DNA of 20,591 bases from JBFFXF01 sp041569895 (GTDB taxonomy: Bacteria; Planctomycetota; UBA8108; JACQVS01), in the NCBI GenBank assembly GCA_041569895.1, contig JBFFXF010000120.1, forward strand, positions 1 to 20,591, written 5' to 3'. Shown here piece by piece: positions 1-5,716 of the stretch. Positions within the stretch are counted from its first letter, which is position 1. The number at the start of each line of letters is the position of its first letter. Made by a program: the position numbers and the translations under genes. The notes under the pieces were generated by a model. The model was not told the DNA's origin, did not search any database, and saw nothing but the letters and a program-made list of their open reading frames with translations.

Positions 1-126
1 ACCGATTCCGATTCCGATACCGACTCCGATACCGACTCCGATACGGATACCGATGCAGATGCCGACTCCGATTCGGATACCGACTCCGATACCGATACCG
101 ACTCCGACTCCGATTCCGATACCGAG
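1..126 (+). repeat. Family A hexanucleotide tandem repeat, coding copy
   Basis: About 21 degenerate hexamers of the form GAT/GAC followed by TCC/ACC, read in frame as Ser/Thr-Asp. Variants are GATACG, GATGCA and GATGCC. Every unit is exactly 6 nt, so the frame is never broken. The array probably continues left of the window. It lies inside the carboxypeptidase gene. Confidence 0.95.
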
Positions 127-597
127 GACGAGACTGGGGGCGGGGGAGACGCCTTGCAGCGGTTTGTTGCCGCGATGAATCGCGCGGCGCGGGAGCTCGG
201 GCTGGAGTCGACGCGATATCGGAATCCTCATGGGCTCACCGCGGAGGGGCACGATTCGAGCGCTCGCGATCTCGTGCGGCTCGCGTCGGCGGCGCTGCGG
301 AGTGAGCTCTTCCGGCGTTACGTCGACACGCGCCAGCGCGGCTGCCGGGTGGTCGGCCCGGGCGGTTACCTGCGGAACGTCGTCTGGAAGAACACCAACC
401 GACTGCTCGCCATCGAGGGCTACGGCGGCGTCAAGACCGGCACCACCAAGGCCGCGGGCGCATGCCTCGTCTCGATCGGCGAGCGCGACGGGCGCGAGCT
501 CATCGTCGCCGTCCTCGGCAGCTCATCGTCGTGGGCGCGGTATATCGACACCCGCAATCTCTTCCGCTGGGCGTGGAGGGAGGGGATCGGTCGCTGA
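1..597 (+). CDS. D-alanyl-D-alanine carboxypeptidase (peptidase S11), C-terminal part, 5' truncated
   Basis: This is a penicillin-binding-protein-type DD-carboxypeptidase that trims peptidoglycan stem peptides in the periplasm. Frame 1 is open from the first base to TGA at 595-597, giving 198 codons. The start and the SxxK and SxN motifs lie upstream of the window. Visible hallmarks are the segment MNRAARELGLESTRYRNPHG, then the SARDL helix, then the third active-site motif in GGVKTGTT (about 424-447), and a final helix ending WAWREGIGR. Codons 1-42 are an almost perfect (Ser/Thr/Ala)-Asp dipeptide repeat followed by a short acidic/Gly linker. In S11 enzymes this place, just before the FV..MN helix, is normally a short connection after the SxN region. 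The repeat is therefore an in-frame insertion in a surface loop. TTG at 154 would only be an internal start and would lack two catalytic motifs, so I prefer a long gene entering from the left. Family assignment is confident; the effect of the repeat is unknown. Confidence 0.85.
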   Translation, partial: TDSDSDTDSDTDSDTDTDADADSDSDTDSDTDTDSDSDSDTEDETGGGGDALQRFVAAMNRAARELGLESTRYRNPHGLTAEGHDSSARDLVRLASAALRSELFRRYVDTRQRGCRVVGPGGYLRNVVWKNTNRLLAIEGYGGVKTGTTKAAGACLVSIGERDGRELIVAVLGSSSSWARYIDTRNLFRWAWREGIGR

Positions 598-605
598 CGG
601 CTTTC

Positions 606-665
606 GTCCCCGTTCCCGTTCCCGGTCCCGTTCCCGTTCCCGTTCCCGTGCCCGTTCCCGTTCCC
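606..665 (+). repeat. Family B hexanucleotide repeat (CCCGTT)n
   Basis: About ten degenerate CCCGTT/CCGGTC/CCCGTG units begin 8 nt after the carboxypeptidase stop. The minus strand has many G3 runs separated by 3-nt loops and could form a G-quadruplex. The array lies in the convergent gap between the carboxypeptidase and the zincin gene. Confidence 0.95.
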
Positions 666-697
666 ATGCTCGGCCTCGTCCTCGGAGGCTCTGCTCG

Positions 698-781
698 CCG
701 ATACCGATGACCGACTCCGATTCCGACTCCGATACCGATGACCGACACCGATTCCGACACCGATTCCGATTCCGACTCCGA
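698..781 (+). repeat. Family A hexanucleotide repeat, non-coding copy
   Basis: Degenerate GATTCC/GATACC/GACTCC/GACACC units with two 7-nt interruptions containing GATGACCGA (706-714 and 737-745). It ends about 10 nt from the stop codon of the convergent zincin gene. Apart from repeats I see no gene in 598-791. Confidence 0.95.
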
Positions 782-791
782 GTGGATCGTT

Positions 792-1370
792 TTACTCGAT
801 CCGGGCCAGCTCCTCGTCCGTCGGGGCGTTGTGGACGGGGTCCTCGTGCTCGAAGTGCTTTGACCAGAGCCGGTGACGCCAGAAGTCCGCGAATTCCTGC
901 GCCTTCGTTTCACTCGCGAATCGTCGGTTCGGGTTCTTCGCCTTCGGGATGATGACCTGGAGGTGTCCGATCTCGTGGAGGAACACGTCGTAGAGCAGGA
1001 ATCGCCGGATCGCCAGCTTCGGCCATTGCGCTCCCCGGAGCGCGCCGAACTGACGCGGCGATTGTCCTCGCACGAGGAAGGGCGTGAAGCTGAGCCGCGG
1101 TGGAAGGGCGCACAGCGCGATCTCGCGGCGACCCCGCTTCGTCGTGTAGCCGAGACGGCGGTTGCCTCGCGCGCGGTCGTTGAAGTGGACTGCGCGCAGT
1201 CGAGCGTACACCGACGCCGGGAGACGTGAGAGGACGACCTCGAGGTCCTCGGCGCTGACGTGGTGGACCCGGTCGCCGTTCGGCGGCGAGGACGAGAATC
1301 TGACCTCTCGCGTCAACCGCTGGCTGCTTCGAGCGCGGGCTCGGTCCTGTGGGGCGACTGTCTGGAGCAT
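792..1370 (-). CDS. Putative small zinc metallopeptidase (HExxH) of unknown family
   Basis: Predicted 192-residue soluble protein. The key feature is FLLYDVFLHEIGHLQVI, a hydrophobic helix carrying HEIGH (about 968-985 on the minus strand). This is the zinc-binding and catalytic motif of gluzincin-type metallopeptidases. About 25 residues later the helix ETKAQEFADFW offers a glutamate that could be the third zinc ligand. No signal peptide or membrane segment is seen, so cytoplasmic action is likely. The frame stays open upstream to 1943, but that stretch is translated repeat and low-complexity DNA, so I place the start at ATG 1370; its ribosome site is weak and a start a few codons away is possible. 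It converges with the carboxypeptidase gene and is isolated by repeats on both sides. The substrate is unknown. It could also be a toxin-like or regulatory zincin; no partner gene is seen. Confidence 0.6.
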   Translation of the reverse strand: MLQTVAPQDRARARSSQRLTREVRFSSSPPNGDRVHHVSAEDLEVVLSRLPASVYARLRAVHFNDRARGNRRLGYTTKRGRREIALCALPPRLSFTPFLVRGQSPRQFGALRGAQWPKLAIRRFLLYDVFLHEIGHLQVIIPKAKNPNRRFASETKAQEFADFWRHRLWSKHFEHEDPVHNAPTDEELARIE

Positions 1371-1476
1371 GGGTGATGAGACGAAGTTGCCCCGGGGGGA
1401 GTTGACAGGCGGTGGGAGCTTTCCGCTCGCGCTTCTTCTCGTGCTCGTCCTCGTCCTCGAAGGCGATCGATGCGGG

Positions 1477-1597
1477 TCCGATGACCGATGTCGAGTCCGA
1501 CTCCGATTCCGATTCCGATTCCGACACCGATACCGATACCGATGGCCGATACCGATACCGACTCCGATGACCGATACCGATACCGACTCCGACTCGA
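1477..1597 (+). repeat. Family A hexanucleotide repeat, non-coding copy
   Basis: A long run of GATTCC, GACACC, GATACC and GACTCC units, with GATGACCGA interruptions at 1480-1488 and 1566-1574. It lies upstream of the zincin gene. No promoter could be recognised between it and 1370. Confidence 0.95.
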
Positions 1598-1659
1598 TGC
1601 GTGGGGTTTCCTGTGCGGCGCGAGCGAGGTTCGCCGAGAAAGGTCCTTGACGTCGACCG

Positions 1660-1721
1660 CCTCTGTGTCCTCTGTGCCGCGGCGCTGCGCCAGCTCGCGC
1701 CGCGCCTCTGTGGTTAAATCC
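1660..1721 (-). repeat. Dispersed intergenic element of the CCTCTGTGTCCTCTGTG type
   Basis: The plus strand reads CCTCTGTGTCCTCTGTGCC, then CCTCTGTGGTTAAATCC after a 24-nt insert. The minus strand translates as TTEARRELAQRRGTEDTE. From general knowledge, sequences of this kind (conceptual peptides like HRGHRE or TTEAQRTQR) recur between genes in many unrelated environmental bacteria and are often mis-annotated as short proteins. I treat it as a non-coding dispersed repeat. Confidence 0.6.
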
Positions 1722-1825
1722 GCTGAGCGCTGGCGTTTCTGGGAGATATGTCGGAACTCCACGGGGACTCTCGACTGCGTGGAGCTTGGTGAGCCTCGCT
1801 TGAGCTGTCGAGCGAACCTTCCTTG

Positions 1826-1858
1826 CTTCATCGTCTTCCTGCGTTCCTCCTGGATGCG
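1826..1858 (-). repeat. Possible dispersed element, conceptual peptide RRIQEERRKTMKQ
   Basis: This segment lies between the CCTCTGTG element and a short family A copy. Its minus strand reads RRIQEERRKTMKQ in the same open frame as its neighbours, but it has no plausible start, domain or ribosome site. Its position among dispersed repeats suggests another such element. One copy in the window cannot prove this. Confidence 0.3.
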
Positions 1859-1874
1859 TCGCAGAGTCTCGCCG

Positions 1875-1903
1875 CCGAAGTCGAGCGGCCTTTCGGTTTT
1901 TTT
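1875..1903 (+). terminator. Terminator-like hairpin with T7 tract
   Basis: CCGAA (1875-1879) can pair with TTCGG (1892-1896) across a 12-nt loop, and seven T follow directly (1897-1903). The shape fits an intrinsic terminator on the plus strand, but no plus-strand gene ends nearby and the stem is short. It may simply be part of the surrounding repeat mosaic. Confidence 0.25.
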
Positions 1904-1915
1904 GCAACGTTGGGG

Positions 1916-1940
1916 TCCGACTCCGATCCCGACACCGACC
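1916..1940 (+). repeat. Short family A repeat
   Basis: About four units (GACTCC, GATCCC, GACACC), same orientation as the copies at 698 and 1477. Confidence 0.8.
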
Positions 1941-1949
1941 CATTCTCGA

Positions 1950-1974
1950 TCTGCGTAATCTGCGTAATCTGCGG
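1950..1974 (-). repeat. CTGCGTAAT tandem (ADYAD-type dispersed repeat)
   Basis: CTGCGTAAT is repeated twice in tandem and then partly again as CTGCGGACC. The minus strand reads SADYADYAD. A related copy of the same type lies at 14299-14346 in the opposite orientation. I know CGCAGATTA-type arrays as intergenic repeats in other bacteria. It lies just past the PhyH stop. Confidence 0.7.
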
Positions 1975-2001
1975 ACCGTCTACCCCTACTCTGCGCAATC
2001 C

Positions 2002-2712
2002 TCACCTCCACTCCAACCCCCCGGGCAGCTCCGTCGCCGAAAACTCGGCGTGGACCACCCGTCGTCCCGACGGCGCGGTCGCCGGCAGGGAGCGGTGCAG
2101 GAGGAGGGGTTTCATCAGCAGGACGTCGCCGGGGTCCGCGGCGCAGAGCGTCGGGTCGATCGTGGTGGCACGTGATCGGATCGCCTCGGCGGTGAGGACG
2201 CCGTCGCGGTGGCTGCCCGAGAGGACCTCGAGCGCGCCGGTGGTCGGGTCGCTCCGGTCGAGATGGATCCGCAGGGTCACCATGCGCTCGAGGACGCTCG
2301 CCGGCGCCTGCGCGTGGGGCACTCCGGCCTTCACCGACCAGCCGGTGAACCCCGGCGTCTCACGGCGTTCCCGGACCGCCACGGTGCAGTCCTGGTGCCA
2401 GGGGACCTTCCAGTTCGCATCGTCGGTCTTGTGAAAGAGGATGACCCGCACGGCACGAGGCGCGCCGCCGAGCGCGAGCGCCGCCAGGTCGCGAAACGGC
2501 GGCCCCTCGAGAAGAGCGCACAACCCAGGGTGCTCGTCGAGAAAAACGCGAATCCCGGCCCGCACCTCGCGCCCGCCCGCGCCCTCGGTACAAAGCCCTT
2601 CGCAAACGTCCCGCAGCTCTCCGAGAAGCGACCCCCCAACCGCCCCACAAACGAGCGCAAACCCGTCGGCCTCGAGCCGTCGGTATCGGTCATCGGTCGC
2701 GGAATCGGTCAT
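2002..2712 (-). CDS. PhyH-family Fe(II)/2-oxoglutarate dioxygenase
   Basis: A 236-residue protein of the phytanoyl-CoA dioxygenase family, non-haem iron oxygenases that hydroxylate small molecules using O2 and 2-oxoglutarate. The N-terminal LEADGFALVCGAV is the usual start of the fold. The iron ligands are visible: WHQDCTV supplies the HxD pair near the middle, and LLHRSLPA supplies the distal histidine. The arginine that binds 2-oxoglutarate is probably in GRRVVHAEF. The segment TGALEVLSGSHRDG is also typical of the family. The length is slightly short but complete. The first dozen residues (MTDSATDDRYRR) come from family A repeat DNA, and the ATG itself is part of a GATGACC unit. No other ATG lies between it and the conserved core. 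The substrate cannot be read from sequence. It stands alone, separated from the Hsp70-like gene by about 210 nt of repeats. Confidence 0.85.
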   Translation of the reverse strand: MTDSATDDRYRRLEADGFALVCGAVGGSLLGELRDVCEGLCTEGAGGREVRAGIRVFLDEHPGLCALLEGPPFRDLAALALGGAPRAVRVILFHKTDDANWKVPWHQDCTVAVRERRETPGFTGWSVKAGVPHAQAPASVLERMVTLRIHLDRSDPTTGALEVLSGSHRDGVLTAEAIRSRATTIDPTLCAADPGDVLLMKPLLLHRSLPATAPSGRRVVHAEFSATELPGGLEWR

Positions 2713-2807
2713 CGGACTCGGTATCGGAGTCGGTGTCGGACTCGGTATCGGTCATCGGAGTCGGAATCGGAGTCGGTGTCGGTATCGGTGTCCGAATCGG
2801 TATCGAC
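2680..2807 (-). repeat. Family A repeat overlapping the PhyH start
   Basis: On the minus strand this is GATACC/GATTCC/GACTCC units with three GATGACCGA interruptions (2686-2694, 2705-2713, 2748-2756). It is inverted relative to the copies left of the PhyH gene. It covers the first codons of PhyH and its upstream region. No separate promoter is visible there. Confidence 0.95.
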
Positions 2808-2864
2808 CGCGAATTTCGATTCTACCCCCCGCCTCACCGATCTCCCCGTCCGAGTCCTCGAGCC

Positions 2865-2903
2865 CGGGCACGGGAACGGGTACGGGTACGGGAACGGGTA
2901 CGG
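2865..2903 (+). repeat. Family B repeat (GGGAAC/GGGTAC)n
   Basis: About six G3 runs with 3-nt loops on the plus strand (GGGCAC, GGGAAC, GGGTAC), ending about 20 nt from the Hsp70-like stop codon. It could form a G-quadruplex on the template strand of the incoming operon transcript. A small CGGAA/TTCCG hairpin lies at 2901-2915. Confidence 0.95.
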
Positions 2904-2922
2904 AAGTGATTTCCGCGGGCGC

Positions 2923-5556
2923 TCAATGCACCCCCGAAAACGGATTCTCCCCCGGCGCCAGGCCCGTGATCGGCGAGGTGTCGGCCCGGAGGGCGAAGAG
3001 GCGCTTTCCCGCGCTGCCCGTGTCGCGGACGGCGAAGAGGTCGTGCTGGCGGGTGAGGTAGTAGCGGTAGACCGGGCGCGACGGCGATGCGCCAGTGGCG
3101 TCCGCCGAGCGTTCCATCCACGCGATGCGCTCCCGCGCCGACCAGCCGAGGATCGTCGAGGTCAGGCGCGAGGCGCGCGTGCGGTCTCGTTCCCGGAGCG
3201 CGAGGAGCTCCGCGTGCGACGGGGCGCTGTCGTCGGGGAGCGCGGTCGGCAGCGACTCGCCGTCGTCGGCGAAGCGGAACTGGCCGGCGAGGTGGTCCTC
3301 GTCGCCGCAGTAGATCGAGAGGTACTTCGGGAACCCGCGCGGCTCGGGGACGTCCTCGAACGGGACGAGGTCGTCCACCTCGCCCGCCGCGAACAGGACC
3401 CGCCGCCCGAGATCGGCCTGCAGGTAGAAGAAGTCCGACAGCAGTCGGGCGCGGAAGTCGCAGATGTCGACCTCGAAGCCGACCAGCGCCTCGCGCATGA
3501 CGTGGAGCAGGCACGCGCCCTTCGACACCGCCTGCTTGGCGTTCTTCTCGTCGAAGTCGATGCGCGACGGCGCGATGCCGAGACCGCCATCGGCCGGCGG
3601 TCGCGAGAGCAGCCACCGCACCATCGGGATGCGCCCCGACTGGCCCGAGAGCACGACGCGATCGACGCGGCCGTCGCCGGTGAGCTGCCGCGCCTTGAAG
3701 AGCGCGCGCTCCATCGCCGGCGAGATCGCCTCGAGCAGCTCGCCGGCGCTCACCGAGATCACCTCCGATGACGCCGGCTCCGCCGCCCAGGGCACGGCGC
3801 GCAGGACGCGCTCGTCCGGGGCCGTGTCGAGCGGCACGCCCTCGCGCAGGCCGACGAGGTCCTCGGCGCCGGGGAACCTCCGGTCGCCGAGCTCGTGCTC
3901 GATGCGCGCGACGAGCCGCAGCTTGAGCTCCTCGGCGCGCCGCCAGAGCCAGTCGAAGTTGCGGCGCGCGTCGAGCCGGATCGGCTCGCCCTCCGAGCGC
4001 TGGTAACGCGTCGGGAAGAGACGATCGACGGCGTCGTCGAGCGACTCGTCGAGGTCACCGGCGATGCCGGCGGCGAAGGTGTCCCAGCTCTCGCGCACGC
4101 GGGCGAGGGCCGCGTCGCCGGCGCTGTCGCCGCCGTTCGATCCGCCGCTCCAGAGCGCGCCCGATCCGCGGCTCGCCTCGAGGGAGCCGCGGTGGCTCGG
4201 TCCGTCGGGTAGCAGGAAGCGCTCTGGCGCGTGGCGGCCACGCAGGGCCGGCGCGCAGACGGCCGGTCTCGGGGGAGCCGGTGGCTCGTCCTCGCGGTCG
4301 TCTCGACGACCGATCGCCGCCTCGAGCAGCCGCGCCGGATCGGCGATCGCCATGGCGATCCGTCGCTTCAGCATCCTGAAGATCGCCAGCGTCACGCGGT
4401 CGCCGCCGTACTCGAGCGAGTCCGAGCCGTCGAGCGCCAGGCGCAGCCGGATCAGACGCGGGAAGATGCGCAGCTCGGCCTCGAGCAGGGCCAGGTCGAT
4501 GGTCCCGCCGCCGAAATCGAACGACAGCAGTCTGAGCGTGTACGCCGAGCCCTTCTCGCCGTCCTCCTCGACCTCGCGCTCGGTCTCGACCAGGTCCTGG
4601 ATCAGCCGATCTCGCGCGTCGCGCTCGCGCACCGCGTTGTAGACGTGGAAGAGCCCTGCCGCGCTCGCCTCGTCGACCGACATGTCGATGTCGTTCTCGT
4701 CGAGGCCGACCCGTCTGAAGACCTCCTTCCAGCGACTCACCTGACGGTAGCTCCACGTCGGCGGGAACGTCACGCACACCTTGCGCAGGAGCGATCGCAC
4801 GTGCGGATGCCGCTGCGCGCGCTCGCGCACGTCGCGGGCGAGCGCCTCGAGCACGTCGAGCGGATCGACGAAACCGCCGGCGCCGTGCTCGTCGGCGATC
4901 AGCATGCGCGGGCTGCCGAGGAGCCTCTTGGTGCCGACCTGGAGACTCAGCGGGGCGCGCAGATCGCGGTGCCGATAGGCGCGGATCGCGTCGCCGCCGA
5001 CGAGACAGCCGCCGTCGGCGCAACGCACGAACTTCAGCGCGTCGCGGATGTAGACGGCAGACGGAATGTACTCGGTCTCCTCCTCGAGCCGCGGCGTCCA
5101 CGGCTCGCGACGCACGGCGTCCCGCATGACGTGATAGAGCGCCACGGTGCTGGTCGACGTGCCGATGTCGATCGCGGCGTATCCGGTGAACGGCTCGAGC
5201 TGGCGGACGCTCTCGAAGTTGATCTCGATCCAGTCGTAGCGGTGATCACGATCGACGAAGGAGATGCGGCCGCGGAAGGCGGTGTCGGGGAAGTGGAAGC
5301 TGTCCGTGTTGAGCGAGATCAGCACGCGGTTCTCGCCCGGACGCAGCGCCACCGGCCCGCACCCGATCGGCGCCTCGACCCCGGACCCGGGCGCGTAGAG
5401 CTGCACCCAGCTGTGCTCGGGAAAGTGATACTCCACCCGCAGGTCGAGCGTCTCCGCCAGACGATTCTCGATGACGCACTCCCGCTCGATGGTCCCGGTG
5501 CCGCGGTGCACCTCGTCGAAGACGAGGAGGGGGGATTGGATTGAGAAGGGATCCAT
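2923..5556 (-). CDS. Divergent Hsp70-like ATPase with N-terminal beta-sandwich domain
   Basis: An 877-residue cytoplasmic protein with an actin/Hsp70-type ATPase core. Residues 1-115 look like an Ig-type beta sandwich, which ordinary DnaK lacks. The nucleotide site follows in order: phosphate-1 loop AIDIGTSTSTVALY (about 128-141), VCVTFPPTWSYRQ (260-272, like the DnaK ITVPAYF segment), SVDEASAAGLF (293-303, like NEPTAAAL), phosphate-2 loop SFDFGGGTIDLALL (345-358) and adenosine motif VVLSGQSGRIPMV (634-646). Residues 420-480 are a low-complexity insert within the ATPase region. After about 690 no DnaK-like substrate-binding domain is recognisable; a roughly 185-residue unrelated tail replaces it. 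It is the last gene of the operon and starts 4 nt after the small Ser-Arg ORF; its own Shine-Dalgarno sequence is weak, suggesting translational coupling. A general housekeeping chaperone is unlikely. A dedicated partner of the adjacent dynamin-like protein is the likeliest role, by inference. Confidence 0.85.
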   Translation of the reverse strand: MDPFSIQSPLLVFDEVHRGTGTIERECVIENRLAETLDLRVEYHFPEHSWVQLYAPGSGVEAPIGCGPVALRPGENRVLISLNTDSFHFPDTAFRGRISFVDRDHRYDWIEINFESVRQLEPFTGYAAIDIGTSTSTVALYHVMRDAVRREPWTPRLEEETEYIPSAVYIRDALKFVRCADGGCLVGGDAIRAYRHRDLRAPLSLQVGTKRLLGSPRMLIADEHGAGGFVDPLDVLEALARDVRERAQRHPHVRSLLRKVCVTFPPTWSYRQVSRWKEVFRRVGLDENDIDMSVDEASAAGLFHVYNAVRERDARDRLIQDLVETEREVEEDGEKGSAYTLRLLSFDFGGGTIDLALLEAELRIFPRLIRLRLALDGSDSLEYGGDRVTLAIFRMLKRRIAMAIADPARLLEAAIGRRDDREDEPPAPPRPAVCAPALRGRHAPERFLLPDGPSHRGSLEASRGSGALWSGGSNGGDSAGDAALARVRESWDTFAAGIAGDLDESLDDAVDRLFPTRYQRSEGEPIRLDARRNFDWLWRRAEELKLRLVARIEHELGDRRFPGAEDLVGLREGVPLDTAPDERVLRAVPWAAEPASSEVISVSAGELLEAISPAMERALFKARQLTGDGRVDRVVLSGQSGRIPMVRWLLSRPPADGGLGIAPSRIDFDEKNAKQAVSKGACLLHVMREALVGFEVDICDFRARLLSDFFYLQADLGRRVLFAAGEVDDLVPFEDVPEPRGFPKYLSIYCGDEDHLAGQFRFADDGESLPTALPDDSAPSHAELLALRERDRTRASRLTSTILGWSARERIAWMERSADATGASPSRPVYRYYLTRQHDLFAVRDTGSAGKRLFALRADTSPITGLAPGENPFSGVH

Positions 5557-5560
5557 GGGT

Positions 5561-5716
5561 CTATCGCGCGTCTCGGTGAGAGTTGGACGTCGAGGGGGAA
5601 GACGAGATTCTTGAACGGGACCGGGACCGGGACCGGGACCGGGACCGGGACCGGGACCGGGAACGGGAACGGGAACGGGAACGGGAACGGGATTCGCGCC
5701 GGAAGCGGCGCTTCAT
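5561..5716 (-). CDS. Possible Ser-Arg repeat microprotein, 51 aa
   Basis: The ATG at 5716-5714 overlaps the dynamin stop codon as ATGA, and the frame ends at TAG 5563-5561, only 4 nt before the Hsp70-like ATG. The predicted peptide is MKRRFRRE, then 14 Ser-Arg pairs encoded by family B repeat, then ISSSPSTSNSHRDAR. It would be very basic and disordered, possibly binding nucleic acid or acidic lipids. For: the fit to both neighbours, and an otherwise empty gap in a tight operon. Against: a hexamer repeat without stop triplets stays open in every frame, so openness proves little, and the insert may only be a spacer. I cannot tell a real gene from a repeat that happens to be translatable. Confidence 0.3.
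   Translation of the reverse strand: MKRRFRRESRSRSRSRSRSRSRSRSRSRSRSRSRSRISSSPSTSNSHRDAR
5616..5692 (+). repeat. Family B repeat (GGGACC)7(GGGAAC)n inside the operon
   Basis: Thirteen consecutive G3 runs spaced by ACC and then AAC on the plus strand, the most regular family B array in the window. The units change once from GGGACC to GGGAAC, suggesting two successive expansions. In the operon mRNA this is the C-rich strand; the template strand is the G-quadruplex-capable one. Confidence 0.95.

Noticed and set aside
1..781. CRISPR-like repetition
   Set aside because: The repeats are contiguous degenerate hexamers without unique spacers of constant length, and no cas genes are near.
500..952. 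Open frames rich in GTGT, PVPV or RSRS near 230-952
   Set aside because: They are translations of the hexamer repeats and out-of-frame readings of the carboxypeptidase. They have no start signals or domains.
1371..1943. Longer version of the zincin reaching back to 1943
   Set aside because: The added 191 codons are translated repeats and low-complexity DNA that stay open in several frames.
2901..2915. CGGAA/TTCCG hairpin as operon terminator after the Hsp70-like gene
   Set aside because: The stem is only 5 bp and no T tract follows on the minus strand.
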